Assembly (NCBI GenBank): GCA_964580305.1
Contig: CAZOKL010000020.1
Location: 1-26,737 of the forward strand
Length of the DNA: 26,737 nt
From: Phocaeicola_A sp964580305
GTDB lineage: Bacteria > Bacteroidota > Bacteroidia > Bacteroidales > Bacteroidaceae
Reading direction: 5' to 3'
Positions 7,412 through 15,954 of this stretch are shown one piece after another. A model generated the notes under the pieces. That model saw only the letters and a program-made list of their open reading frames with translations, was not told the origin of the DNA and did not search any database. The position numbers and the translations under genes are program-made. How positions within the stretch are numbered: position 1 is the stretch's first letter; each line of letters begins with the position of its first letter.

Positions 7412-8272
7412 ATGAGACAACTAAAGATTAACAAAAGTATCACGAATCGTGAGACAGCTTCTCTGGAAGCCTATCTGCGCGAGATTGGCCGCGAGGAGTT
7501 GATTTCTGTTGATGAAGAGGTAGAACTTGCACAACGTATCCGTAAAGGTGACGAAGCCGCTCTGAACAAACTGGTGAGAGCCAACCTGCGTTTCGTTGTT
7601 TCTGTAGCAAAACAGTATCAGAATCAGGGATTGAGTCTGGCAGACTTGATTGATGAAGGTAACATTGGCTTGGTGAAAGCAGCACAGAAATTTGACGAAA
7701 CACGCGGATTCAAATTCATCAGTTATGCCGTGTGGTGGATTCGCCAGTCCATCCTGCAAGCACTTGCCGAACAATCTCGTATCGTACGTCTGCCGTTGAA
7801 TCAAGTTGGTTCCATCAACCGTATCAACAAAGCATTGGCCAAGTTTGAACAGGAAAACGAACGCCGTGCTTCCGCAGGAGAAATCGCCGACGAATTAGGC
7901 ATAGAAGAAGAGAAAATCTCAGACGCACTACGTGTGTCGGGACGCCATGTTTCTGTAGACGCCTCGTTTGTGGAAGGTGAAGACAACTGTTTGTTGGACG
8001 TGTTGGTCAATGATGACTCCCCTATGGCAGACCACTCGCTCGTCAGCGAATCATTGTCAGAAGAAATTGACAGAACTCTGTCCACCCTTACTCCACGTGA
8101 GAAGGAAATCATTCAGACATTCTTCGGCATCAACCATCGCGAAATGAGCTTGGAAGAGATTGGTGACAAGTTTGGGTTGACACGTGAACGTGTGCGCCAA
8201 ATCAAAGAGAAAGCGATTCGTAAACTGCGTACTAGTCCACAAAGCAAGCTGTTAAAGGCTTATTTAGGATAA
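7412..8272 (+). CDS. rpoD: Primary RNA polymerase sigma factor (Bacteroides SigA type)
   Basis: Housekeeping sigma-70 factor that directs core RNA polymerase to TTTG/TAnnTTTG promoters. Starting at ATG 7412, the protein is 286 residues, the usual length of the Bacteroides primary sigma, which lacks region 1.1 and the long non-conserved insert. Region 1.2 is at about residues 15-45 (SLEAYLREIGREELIS). Region 2 is at about 50-125 (RANLRFVVSVAKQYQNQGL, LADLIDEGNIGLVKAAQKFD, FISYAVWWIRQSI). Region 3 is in the middle. Region 4 has LTPREKEIIQTFFGI and the helix-turn-helix LEEIGDKFGLTRERVRQIKE. An in-frame ATG at 7280 would add 44 residues unlike the family and would span the -7 element. Stand-alone gene with a terminator at 8295-8325. 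Confidence 0.95.
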   Translation: MRQLKINKSITNRETASLEAYLREIGREELISVDEEVELAQRIRKGDEAALNKLVRANLRFVVSVAKQYQNQGLSLADLIDEGNIGLVKAAQKFDETRGFKFISYAVWWIRQSILQALAEQSRIVRLPLNQVGSINRINKALAKFEQENERRASAGEIADELGIEEEKISDALRVSGRHVSVDASFVEGEDNCLLDVLVNDDSPMADHSLVSESLSEEIDRTLSTLTPREKEIIQTFFGINHREMSLEEIGDKFGLTRERVRQIKEKAIRKLRTSPQSKLLKAYLG

Positions 8273-8294
8273 AGATTTTATTAAGACCATGTAC

Positions 8295-8325
8295 AAGGGG
8301 CGTTCGAACAATCGGGCGCCCTTTT
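8295..8325 (+). terminator. Intrinsic terminator after rpoD
   Basis: AAGGGGCG pairs with CGCCCTT (one bulged G), extended by weak T-G pairs around a loop near TCGAACAAT. The stem is followed by TTTT at the base. Confidence 0.7.
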
Positions 8326-8338
8326 AAGTATAACTCAA

Positions 8339-9682
8339 ATGCAAGGAACCAGAGACCTAACAACCGGCCCTATCCTACGTCAGCTTTTCCAGCTGGCAGG
8401 TCCCATTATGGCCACTTCTTTTGTGCAAATGGCCTACAGCCTTACCGACATGGCATGGGTGGGTCGTCTGGGCAGCAAAGCAGTGGCTGCCATCGGAGCC
8501 GTGGGCATCCTGACGTGGATGTCGAGTTCCCTTTCCCTCTTGAACAAAGTGGGAACAGAAGTGAGTGTTGCACAGTCCATCGGGCAAAAGGATGAGACTG
8601 CTGCACGGACTTTCGCGTCGCACAACATCACCATCTCAAGCATCATCGCCCTAAGCTGGTGCATCCTGCTGTTCATCTTCGCTCGCCCCATCATCTCCTT
8701 GTTCAACCTTGAAGCTGACATTTCAGCCGCAGCCGTAAGTTATTTGCGGCTGATACTGATCGGACTGCCGTTTTACATTGTGTCAGTCACCTTCACCGGA
8801 CTGTTTAATGCTTCTGGACGCAGCCAGATTCCGTTTGCCATCAATGCCGCAGGCTTGGTGCTAAACATCGTGCTCGACCCGCTGTTCATCTTCGTCATCG
8901 GATGGGGCACCGACGGTGCTGCCATTGCCACCGCCCTTAGCCAGCTATCCGTTTTCTTTCTGTTTATCCATCAGCTCAAGGTGAAACAGATACTATTCCC
9001 GGGGCTACCCCTGTTCACCACGCTCAAACGTCACTATACATCACGCATCTTGCATCTGGGCACACCGGCAGCCTTGCTCAACATGGCCTTTGCTTTCATC
9101 AACATGTATATGTGCAAGATAGCCGCTTCGACCGGAGGACACATCGGACTCATGACACTCACAGCCGGTGGACAGATTGAAGCTATCACCTGGAACACTG
9201 CACAAGGATTCTCCACGGCGCTCAGCAGCTTTGTGGCGCAAAACTATGCAGCCGGAAAAGTCTACCGGGTTCTGAAAGCATACCGCACGACCTTGTGGCT
9301 CACGGGATGCATCGGCATCGTATGTACTTTTCTATTCGTTTTCTACGGAGAGGAAATCTTTGCCGTATTCGTACCGGAAAGGACAGCTTACATGGCAGGC
9401 AGTGTATTTATGCGCATTGACGGCTATTCACAAGTATTCATGATGCTGGAAATCACAATGGAGGGCATGTTCTACGGCACGGGGCGAAGCGTGCAACCAG
9501 CAGTCATCAGCATCGGCGGCAATGTGCTTCGCATTCCTCTGTCCATCTATCTCATCTCCATTGGTCTGGGAGTGTCAGGCATCTGGTGGGCCATCAGCTT
9601 GTCGAGCATACTTAAAGGTGCATGTGCCCTCTTCTGGTTCTACCACATGAAGAAGCAAATCTTCAACATCAATGTTTCATAA
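8339..9682 (+). CDS. MATE-family efflux transporter (second copy, different subtype)
   Basis: Predicted inner-membrane cation-coupled exporter. The 447-residue protein has about twelve hydrophobic segments in two repeats. The N-terminal part TTGPILRQLFQLAGPIMATS and LTDMAWVGRLGSKAVAAIG is a classic MATE opening. FNASGRSQIPFAINAAGLV and NIVLDPLFIFV are the conserved loop after helix 4 and the start of the next helix. In the second half, SFVAQNYAAGK replaces the 'GYNFGA' signature of the first copy, and GTGRSVQPAVISIGGNVLRI is typical of the NorM/DinF-related Bacteroidetes branch. The two MATE genes are clearly diverged, not a recent duplication. It starts 14 bp after the rpoD terminator; no promoter was seen in that spacer, so some read-through is possible. 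Substrate unknown. Confidence 0.9.
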   Translation: MQGTRDLTTGPILRQLFQLAGPIMATSFVQMAYSLTDMAWVGRLGSKAVAAIGAVGILTWMSSSLSLLNKVGTEVSVAQSIGQKDETAARTFASHNITISSIIALSWCILLFIFARPIISLFNLEADISAAAVSYLRLILIGLPFYIVSVTFTGLFNASGRSQIPFAINAAGLVLNIVLDPLFIFVIGWGTDGAAIATALSQLSVFFLFIHQLKVKQILFPGLPLFTTLKRHYTSRILHLGTPAALLNMAFAFINMYMCKIAASTGGHIGLMTLTAGGQIEAITWNTAQGFSTALSSFVAQNYAAGKVYRVLKAYRTTLWLTGCIGIVCTFLFVFYGEEIFAVFVPERTAYMAGSVFMRIDGYSQVFMMLEITMEGMFYGTGRSVQPAVISIGGNVLRIPLSIYLISIGLGVSGIWWAISLSSILKGACALFWFYHMKKQIFNINVS

Positions 9683-9929
9683 CACTGTCACATTGTACGC
9701 CCTTATGGCGGATATGAGACTCATCATGAACAAGTATTCTTGTGTTCTTGAGCATGTCATTGATGTATTCGACAACTTATTTCTGTCGAAGTATAATCCT
9801 ATCCCATAACGACATGAGCTTATTCTTCATGTTGACTCTGATACCTGTGACCAAGCGTATTCCGTCATCAAAAAACCTGTCGAAAAGTTTCGATAAGATG
9901 TATTTTCTGCAATCTCCACTTTGCAATAT
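9669..9929 (-). pseudogene. Remnant of an IS982-family transposase (C-terminal part)
   Basis: Reading the minus strand from 9929 gives a partial DDE transposase C-terminus: SKLFDRFFDDGIRLVTGIR, then VNMKNKLMSLWDRIILRQK, an in-frame TAA at 9779-9777, then VVEYINDMLKNT. IS982 transposases carry the equivalent '(G)I.L(V)T.IR.NMKN.LM...D...LRKR..IE..ND.LKN' block. Here the Arg after LR(Q)K is lost to the stop codon, and the following HSRHRS-like segment is degraded to LVHDESHIRH. There is no N-terminal part, no full DDE triad and no visible terminal inverted repeats. It overlaps the last few bases of the MATE gene. Identification is from memory of the family and would be confirmed by a protein search. 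Confidence 0.7.
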
Positions 9930-9950
9930 ATGAAATATGTGTTACTTTTG
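9920..9950 (+). promoter_or_regulatory. Promoter for the ATPase gene
   Basis: TTTG at 9920-9923, 19 bp, then TACTTTTG at 9943-9950 is a full Bacteroidetes consensus match 23 bp before the ATG at 9974. The -33 element lies inside the transposase remnant. Confidence 0.8.
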
Positions 9951-9973
9951 CAACATCATTAGCAAGCAGCAAG

Positions 9974-11158
9974 ATGGAAGCCTTTTATCAGACCCATGCT
10001 TATTTGGTGGAACACACAAATGCCCCCGTACGTCGAACTCTGATGGACGAAATTGACTGGAATGCTCGTCTTATTGGGATCAAAGGCACACGCGGAGTGG
10101 GCAAAACAACCTTCTTGCTTCAATATGCCAAGGAACATTTTGGTAGAGATTGTTCATGCTTGTACGTCAACATGAACAATTTCTATTTTCAAGGAACCAC
10201 TCTGACAGAGTTTGCCGGAGAATTTCAGAAACACGGGGGAAAAGTGCTACTCATCGACCAAGTATTCAAACAGTCGGGATGGAGCCATGAGTTACGTCAA
10301 TGCTACGATCTATACCCCAAGCTACAGATTATTTTTACCGGTTCATCGGTCATGCATCTGACTGACAAAAAAGAAACTCCCGAATTGGCAGACATCGTAA
10401 AATCTTACAACTTACGCGGATTTTCATTCCGGGAATACTTAAATCTACAGACTAGAAATAACTTTCCTGTCTATTCACTGGACGACATATTAACGAATCA
10501 CGAACATATTATCAAAGAAATACTTCCCAAGGTTCGTCCACTCAATTACTTTCAAGATTACTTACATCATGGTTTTTACCCGTTTTTCCTGGAGAAACGA
10601 AACTTTTCCGAGAATCTTTTAAAAACCATGAATATGATGATAGAGGTTGACATCCTTCTCATTAAACAAATAGAGTTAAAATATCTCTCAAAGATAAAGA
10701 AATTACTATATTTGCTGGCAGTAGACGGACCAGCTGTTCCAAATGTCAGCCAACTGGCAATCGATATTCAAACTTCGAGGGCTACAGTGATGAATTACAT
10801 CAAATACCTTACAGATGCACGACTTATCAACATGGTATATCCAAAGGGAGAATCATTCCCGAAAAAGCCAAGCAAGATAATGATGCACAACACAAACTTG
10901 ATGTACTCCATCTATCCGGTCAAAGTAGAAGAACAAGATGTATTGGAAACCTTTTTCTTTAATGCTATGCACAAAGACCATAAATTATATAAAGGAGACA
11001 AAGGAATCTCTTTCTGGGTCGATGGGGAGATTCCTTTCCGGATTTGCAATAAAGGATGTAAAATCAAAAACATGCCGAACACGATGTATGCAATGCATCA
11101 CACAGAAGTCGGACATGAAAATCAGATTCCGCTTTGGCTTTTCGGCTTTACATATTAA
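9974..11158 (+). CDS. AAA_14/DUF4143-type ATPase with Gln at the Walker B Glu position
   Basis: A member of the large Bacteroidetes family of AAA ATPases with a C-terminal DUF4143 domain; the cellular role of the family is not firmly known. The 394-residue protein has Walker A GTRGVGKTT (38-46). The Walker B-like KVLLIDQV (90-97) has Asp95 followed by Gln96 where Glu is normal. IIFTGSS (119-125) is sensor-1-like, and LRGFSFREYL follows. The C-terminal part has a winged-helix-like segment (VSQLAIDIQTSRATVMNYIK) and the usual ending IPLWLFGF. The gene is AT-richer than its neighbours and sits beside an IS982 remnant, suggesting horizontal acquisition. It has its own promoter at 9920-9950. If Gln96 is real, the protein may bind ATP but hydrolyse it slowly; a subfamily norm is the alternative. 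Confidence 0.85.
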   Translation: MEAFYQTHAYLVEHTNAPVRRTLMDEIDWNARLIGIKGTRGVGKTTFLLQYAKEHFGRDCSCLYVNMNNFYFQGTTLTEFAGEFQKHGGKVLLIDQVFKQSGWSHELRQCYDLYPKLQIIFTGSSVMHLTDKKETPELADIVKSYNLRGFSFREYLNLQTRNNFPVYSLDDILTNHEHIIKEILPKVRPLNYFQDYLHHGFYPFFLEKRNFSENLLKTMNMMIEVDILLIKQIELKYLSKIKKLLYLLAVDGPAVPNVSQLAIDIQTSRATVMNYIKYLTDARLINMVYPKGESFPKKPSKIMMHNTNLMYSIYPVKVEEQDVLETFFFNAMHKDHKLYKGDKGISFWVDGEIPFRICNKGCKIKNMPNTMYAMHHTEVGHENQIPLWLFGFTY

Positions 11159-11208
11159 AATGAAACAAGATAATTAAACAGAGATTTTTTACTAATAATT
11201 TAACTGTT

Positions 11209-14200
11209 ATGACTAAACAAAAGAAATTTATCACATGTGATGGTAATGAAGCAGCTGCGCATATCTCGTATATGTTCACTGAAGTTGCAGCCATTTACCC
11301 CATCACACCGTCATCTACCATGGCAGAACATGTGGATGAATGGGCCGCCGCAGGTCGTAAAAACATCTTTGGCGAAACGGTTTTGGTTGAAGAAATGCAG
11401 TCTGAAGCTGGTGCAGCCGGCGCAGTGCACGGCTCGTTGCAAGCCGGTGCCTTGACTACTACTTACACGGCATCTCAGGGTCTCTTGCTGATGATTCCTA
11501 ATATGTATAAAATCGCAGGTGAATTCTTGCCTTGTGTATTCCATGTTTCTGCACGTACATTAGCTTCTCACGCACTTTGTATCTTCGGTGACCACCAAGA
11601 CGTGATGTCCTGCCGTCAGACGGGATTTGCCATGTTGTGTGAAGGCTCTGTGCAAGAAGTTATGGATTTGGCTGGTGTTGCCCATCTGGCTACCATCAAG
11701 ACCCGCGTTCCGTTCCTGAACTTCTTCGATGGTTTCCGTACTTCTCACGAAATCCAAAAGATTGAAAAACTGGACAATGAAGACCTAGCTCCGCTCATTG
11801 ATCAAAAAGCTTTGGCTGAATTCCGCGAACGCAAGCTGACTCCAAACAAGCCGGTAGCTCGCGGTATGGCTGAAAATCCAGACCACTTCTTCCAACACAG
11901 AGAAGCCTGCAACCCGTTCTATGAAAGCGTTCCCGAAGTTGTGGAAAGCTACATGGACGAGATTTACAAGATCACAGGTCGTCGTTATCACTTGTTTGAC
12001 TACTATGGTGCAGAAGATGCTGAACGTGTCATCATCCTGATGGGTTCTGCTTCTGAAGCCACTCGTGAAGCTATCGACTATTTAACATCTAAAGGTGAGA
12101 AAGTAGGTCTGGTGTCTGTTCACTTGTATCGTCCGTTCTCTGCCAAGCATTTCTTGGCTACTGTGCCTAAGACTGCAAAACGCATTGCCGTACTTGATCG
12201 TACGAAAGAGCCGGGTGCTACAGGCGAACCTCTTTATATGGACGTAAAAGAATGTTTCTATGGCCAAGAAAATGCCCCGATTATCGTAGGCGGACGCTAT
12301 GGCTTGGGTTCGAAAGATACAACTACGGCTCAAATTCTTTCTGTTTACGAGAACTTGGCTCTCCCGATGCCGAAAGACCATTTCACAGTTGGCATCGTGG
12401 ACGACGTGACTTTCACTTCATTACCTAAGAAAGAAGAAATTGCTCTTGGCGGCGAAGGTATGTTCGAAGCTAAATTTTATGGCTTGGGTGCTGACGGTAC
12501 AGTAGGTGCCAATAAGAATTCTGTGAAGATCATCGGTGACAACACCGACAAATACTGCCAGGCATACTTCTCATACGACTCCAAAAAGTCCGGCGGTTTC
12601 ACTTGCTCTCACTTGCGCTTCGGTGACCACCCAATTCGTTCTACTTATTTGGTAAACACTCCGAATTTCGTCGCTTGTCACGTTCAGGCTTATCTGCACA
12701 TGTATGACGTAACCCGCGGTCTGCGCAAAAATGGTACGTTCTTGCTGAACACCATTTGGGAAGGCGACGAGCTGGCCAAGAACTTGCCGAACAAGGTGAA
12801 GAAATATTTCGCTCAGAACAACATCTCTGTTTACTATATCAACGCCACCCAAATCGCTCAGGAAATTGGTTTGGGCAACCGTACGAACACCATCCTCCAG
12901 TCGGCATTCTTCCGCATTACTGAGGTCATTCCCGTTGACCTGGCTGTTGAGCAGATGAAGAAGTTCATCGTGAAGTCTTATGGCAAGAAGGGTGAAGACG
13001 TGGTGAACAAGAACTACGCAGCCGTTGACCGTGGTGGCGAATACAAGCAGCTGACTATCGACCCGGAATGGGCCAACCTGCCTGACGACGCCAAGGTGGA
13101 AAACCACGACCCGGCATTTATCAACGAAGTGGTACGCCCCATCAATGCTCAAGACGGCGACTTGCTGCCCGTTTCTGCCTTCAAAGGCATCGAGGACGGT
13201 ACTTGGCACCAAGGCACTGCAAAATATGAGAAACGCGGTGTGGCTGCATTCGTGCCCGAATGGAATCCTGAGAACTGTATCCAATGTAACAAGTGCGCAT
13301 ACGTTTGTCCGCACGCTGCCATCCGTCCGTTCGTACTTGACGCTGACGAACAGAAAGGCGCCGGCTTCCCGATGCTGAAAGCTGTGGGCAAGGTGTTCGA
13401 CGGCATGACATTCCGCATGCAAGTCGATGTGCTTGACTGTCTGGGATGCGGCAACTGTGTTGACGTCTGCCCGGGCAACCCGAAGAAGGGTGGCAAGGCT
13501 CTGGCCATGAAACACTTCGAAAGCCAGCTGGCCGAGGCCGACAACTGGACATACTGCGTGGACAACGTGAAGTCAAAACAACACCTCGTTGACATTAAGG
13601 CCAATGTGAAGAACTCACAGTTCGCTACACCGCTGTTCGAGTTCTCGGGTGCTTGCTCTGGTTGCGGTGAGACTCCGTATGTGAAGCTCATCTCCCAACT
13701 CTTCGGCGACCGCGAGATGGTGGCCAACGCCACGGGATGCTCATCCATCTATTCCGGCTCCGTGCCCTCTACTCCTTACACAACCAACGAAAAGGGTCAA
13801 GGTCCGGCTTGGGCTAACTCCCTGTTTGAGGACTTCTGCGAGTTTGGTCTCGGTATGGAACTGGCCAACAAGAAACTGCGCGAACGCATCGCTGAAACCA
13901 TGAAGGGCGCCATTGCCAGCGACACTTGTCCGGCTGAGTATAAAGCTGCTTTCCAAGAGTGGCTCGACGGCAAGGACGACGCCGACAAGAGCAAGGCTGC
14001 TGCCGAGAAGATTGTGCCGATGGTGGAAGCTGCCAAAGACAAGTGCGAATACTGCAAGACCATTGCCGAATTCCAAGACTACCTCATCAAGCGCAGCCAG
14101 TGGATTATCGGTGGTGACGGTGCTTCTTATGACATCGGTTACGGAGGCCTCGACCACGTCATCGCATCCGGCGAAGATGTCAACATCCTCGTGCTCGATA

Positions 14201-14754
14201 CGGAGGTTTACTCCAACACCGGCGGACAGGCATCGAAGGCTACTCCGCTCGGCGCCATCGCCAAGTTTGCTGCATCTGGCAAGCGCGTCCGCAAGAAAGA
14301 CCTCGGCCTCATCGCCACGACCTACGGCTATGTCTATGTTGCTCAAATCGCCATGGGCGCCGACCAGGCACAGACCTTGAAGGCAATCCGCGAGGCTGAA
14401 GCATATCACGGACCTTCGCTCATCATCGCCTACGCTCCGTGTATCAACCACGGACTGAAAGCCGGCATGGGCAAGTCGCAGGCCGAAGAAGCCAAAGCCG
14501 TAGAGTGCGGATACTGGCACCTCTGGCGCTTCAATCCCGAACTGGAAGCTCAAGGAAAGAACCCCTTCTCACTCGACTCCAAGGAGCCAGCTTGGGACAA
14601 GTTCCAAGACTACCTCAAGGGTGAAGTGCGCTTTGCGTCTGTCATGAAGCAATATCCGACAGAGGCTGCCGACCTGTTCAACGCATGCGAGGACATGGCC
14701 AAGAAACGCTATGCTTCCTACAAGCGCATGGCCAGCATGGACTGGAGTGAATAA
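11209..14754 (+). CDS. nifJ: Pyruvate:ferredoxin (flavodoxin) oxidoreductase
   Basis: Oxidatively decarboxylates pyruvate with CoA to acetyl-CoA and CO2, reducing ferredoxin; a central fermentation enzyme in the cytoplasm. The 1181 residues are the full single-chain PFOR length. Domain order is: pyruvate-binding domain with the start CDGNEAAAHISYMFTEVAAI and YPITPSSTMAEH; domain II/III in the middle; a 2[4Fe-4S] ferredoxin module with Cys690/693/696/700 (CIQCNKCAYVCP) and Cys744/747/750/754 (CLGCGNCVDVCP); and a C-terminal thiamine-diphosphate domain. Cysteines 816, 819 (CSGC), 844 (TGCSS) and 1078 (APCINHG) correspond to the proximal cluster ligands known from Desulfovibrio PFOR. The TPP motif GGDGASYDIGYGG...NTGGQ is intact. 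It is monocistronic, closed by the terminator at 14795-14833. I saw no clean promoter in the 50-bp upstream spacer. Confidence 0.97.
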   Translation: MTKQKKFITCDGNEAAAHISYMFTEVAAIYPITPSSTMAEHVDEWAAAGRKNIFGETVLVEEMQSEAGAAGAVHGSLQAGALTTTYTASQGLLLMIPNMYKIAGEFLPCVFHVSARTLASHALCIFGDHQDVMSCRQTGFAMLCEGSVQEVMDLAGVAHLATIKTRVPFLNFFDGFRTSHEIQKIEKLDNEDLAPLIDQKALAEFRERKLTPNKPVARGMAENPDHFFQHREACNPFYESVPEVVESYMDEIYKITGRRYHLFDYYGAEDAERVIILMGSASEATREAIDYLTSKGEKVGLVSVHLYRPFSAKHFLATVPKTAKRIAVLDRTKEPGATGEPLYMDVKECFYGQENAPIIVGGRYGLGSKDTTTAQILSVYENLALPMPKDHFTVGIVDDVTFTSLPKKEEIALGGEGMFEAKFYGLGADGTVGANKNSVKIIGDNTDKYCQAYFSYDSKKSGGFTCSHLRFGDHPIRSTYLVNTPNFVACHVQAYLHMYDVTRGLRKNGTFLLNTIWEGDELAKNLPNKVKKYFAQNNISVYYINATQIAQEIGLGNRTNTILQSAFFRITEVIPVDLAVEQMKKFIVKSYGKKGEDVVNKNYAAVDRGGEYKQLTIDPEWANLPDDAKVENHDPAFINEVVRPINAQDGDLLPVSAFKGIEDGTWHQGTAKYEKRGVAAFVPEWNPENCIQCNKCAYVCPHAAIRPFVLDADEQKGAGFPMLKAVGKVFDGMTFRMQVDVLDCLGCGNCVDVCPGNPKKGGKALAMKHFESQLAEADNWTYCVDNVKSKQHLVDIKANVKNSQFATPLFEFSGACSGCGETPYVKLISQLFGDREMVANATGCSSIYSGSVPSTPYTTNEKGQGPAWANSLFEDFCEFGLGMELANKKLRERIAETMKGAIASDTCPAEYKAAFQEWLDGKDDADKSKAAAEKIVPMVEAAKDKCEYCKTIAEFQDYLIKRSQWIIGGDGASYDIGYGGLDHVIASGEDVNILVLDTEVYSNTGGQASKATPLGAIAKFAASGKRVRKKDLGLIATTYGYVYVAQIAMGADQAQTLKAIREAEAYHGPSLIIAYAPCINHGLKAGMGKSQAEEAKAVECGYWHLWRFNPELEAQGKNPFSLDSKEPAWDKFQDYLKGEVRFASVMKQYPTEAADLFNACEDMAKKRYASYKRMASMDWSE

Positions 14755-14794
14755 CAAGCCTCTCCAACCCGTAAACCCTAATACTGATTAACTC

Positions 14795-14833
14795 AAAAGG
14801 CGACAAGTCTTCACACAGGCTTGTCGCCTTTAC
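14795..14833 (+). terminator. Strong intrinsic terminator after nifJ
   Basis: AAAGGCGACAAG (14796-14807) pairs perfectly over 12 bp with CTTGTCGCCTTT (14820-14831), with a 12-nt loop. The pairing includes A-T bases at the foot. Confidence 0.9.
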
Positions 14834-14858
14834 CTTATTATATATACACACGCTGCGT

Positions 14859-15596
14859 ATGAAAACAGAACACATCCTCTTCGCCGCCCTTGGCATCGCG
14901 CTCGCCGCCGGACTGTGTGCCATCGTGCCCGCCACGCAGACCGACCGCCATGCTGACAAGCTCTGGCTGCACCGCTGCAACTCTGTGGAGAAGTATGCCG
15001 AAATGCACACGCGATACCCGAACGTGGAAGTCGACGTCGTGTTCCGTCCCGACGGGCACTTTGACGTCACCCACGACACGGACGTCACCTTCGGTCTCAC
15101 GCTCGACTCCCTGCTGGCACAGAACCTCACGGGTGTGGGCAACTACTGGCTCGACATCAAAAACCTAACCCCCCAGAACCAGACGGCCGTGCTCGCCGAG
15201 GTCGACCGCCTCTGCTCCGTCAACCACCTCCCACCCCGCCGGTTCATCATCGAAAGCCCCGAGTGGCAACTGCTCGCCCCTTTCACGCGCCGAGGCTACT
15301 ACACCTCCTGCTACGTCCCCTACGACAAGCCCTCACGCCTTTCACCCGCAGAGTTGCGGGCCTGCATCGACTCGCTGCGCCGCGTGGCCGACAGCGGCAC
15401 GGTGTGCGCCCTGTCATTTCCCGGATGGTGGTACGCTCCCATCCGCCGTCATCTCCATCGCCCCATCGACCTGCTCACATGGAAACATCGCACCACTCAA
15501 TTTGAATTTTTCCTGACCTCTGAAGGATGGCGCATGCTCCGCGACGCACAGCTTAAAGTCATTCTTATCAAGGACAAAGGGCATCATCACCGATAA
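14859..15596 (+). CDS. Membrane-anchored GDPD-like (PLC-like phosphodiesterase fold) protein
   Basis: Function not known. The 245-residue protein begins with a hydrophobic segment (residues 6-24, ILFAALGIALAAGLCAIVP) that looks like a signal anchor or uncleaved signal peptide; Cys20 lacks a proper lipobox. The rest resembles the glycerophosphodiester phosphodiesterase TIM barrel: His38-Arg39 (LHRCNS), Glu57 and Asp59 (VEVDVVF), His72-Asp73 (DVTHD), Lys101 (WLDIKN) and Glu132 (FIIESPEW). These are the catalytic and metal positions expected for the fold. At about 210 residues after the anchor it is short for a complete GDPD. It is GC-richer than its neighbours. It follows the nifJ terminator by 25 bp, with no obvious promoter. 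A true phosphodiesterase or an uncharacterised relative are both possible; I claim only the fold, at moderate confidence. Confidence 0.6.
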   Translation: MKTEHILFAALGIALAAGLCAIVPATQTDRHADKLWLHRCNSVEKYAEMHTRYPNVEVDVVFRPDGHFDVTHDTDVTFGLTLDSLLAQNLTGVGNYWLDIKNLTPQNQTAVLAEVDRLCSVNHLPPRRFIIESPEWQLLAPFTRRGYYTSCYVPYDKPSRLSPAELRACIDSLRRVADSGTVCALSFPGWWYAPIRRHLHRPIDLLTWKHRTTQFEFFLTSEGWRMLRDAQLKVILIKDKGHHHR

Positions 15597-15600
15597 ATCA

Positions 15601-15616
15601 CGATGCACCGGCATCG
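15601..15616 (+). terminator. Small hairpin after the GDPD-like gene
   Basis: CGATGC (15601-15606) and GCATCG (15611-15616) form a perfect 6-bp stem with an ACCG loop, just after the stop codon. A T-run follows only after a 9-nt gap, so termination is uncertain. Confidence 0.4.
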
Positions 15617-15663
15617 CAAAGAAACTTTTTTTCAACCGGCTGGCGATTTTTCTGACACAAATG

Positions 15664-15695
15664 TTTGCTTTTCCAAACGGAATAGCATACCTTTG
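15664..15695 (+). promoter_or_regulatory. Promoter upstream of the 22-bp array and HU-family gene
   Basis: TTTG at 15664-15667, 20 bp, then TACCTTTG at 15688-15695 is a full Bacteroidetes consensus match. It predicts a transcript starting near 15700 and a 5' leader of about 250 nt that carries the whole repeat array before the start codon at 15955. Confidence 0.8.
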
Positions 15696-15708
15696 GCAAC
15701 GCATACAT

Positions 15709-15884
15709 ACCCGTTGAGAACGCGACCGCATGCGTTTAAAAATGCGACCGGACGGAGTTAAAAACGCGACCAGACGGAGTTTTAACTACATACGGTCGCA
15801 GTTTGAACGGCGTATAGACGCATTTTCAACTACGTATGGATGCATTTCGAACGGCGCTCCGGCGCAGTTTCGAACCGCCGGTAT
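15709..15884 (+). repeat. 22-bp-period tandem array D (eight units) in the HU-gene leader
   Basis: Units start at 15709, 15731, 15753, 15775, 15797, 15819, 15841 and 15863, with exactly 22 bp spacing and no length variation. Positions 1-8 follow a CGCAGTTT-like consensus, then an AAC-like core, a variable stretch with conserved C at position 15, and usually GG or GA at the end. The later units alternate between AACTAC- and GAACGGCG-containing forms, a 44-bp higher-order period. Several units can form short stems between positions 13-17 and the start of the next unit, for example GCGT-ATAG-ACGC and GCGC-TCCG-GCGC. The array lies between a consensus promoter and the HU-family start codon. There are no spacers, so it is not a CRISPR array. 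Confidence 0.8.
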
Positions 15885-15954
15885 GTGTGTCACGTCAGAT
15901 GCCGGCGAGAATGAGAACGTGACTGCTTTTTTTTCACTACCTAATCTTAATGTT

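Noticed and set aside
9742..9933. Small plus-strand reading frame of 63 codons
   Set aside because: It is the reverse-strand shadow of the transposase remnant, whose minus-strand translation is the recognisable one.
12571..13515. Long minus-strand open frame (314 codons) inside nifJ
   Set aside because: It lies fully inside the PFOR coding sequence, which has all expected motifs; the antisense translation shows no domain and is a codon-bias shadow.
13741..14553. Long minus-strand open frame (270 codons) inside nifJ
   Set aside because: Same reason: complete overlap with the TPP domain of PFOR.
15709..15884. CRISPR array
   Set aside because: Units are contiguous and degenerate with no unique spacers; 22-bp units without spacers and no cas genes do not fit.
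15730..15954. N-terminal extension of the HU-family protein through the repeats
   Set aside because: The frame is open, but the added 75 residues are translated 22-bp repeats, the family starts at MAKYK, and the repeats shift frame every unit, so they cannot encode a repeated peptide.
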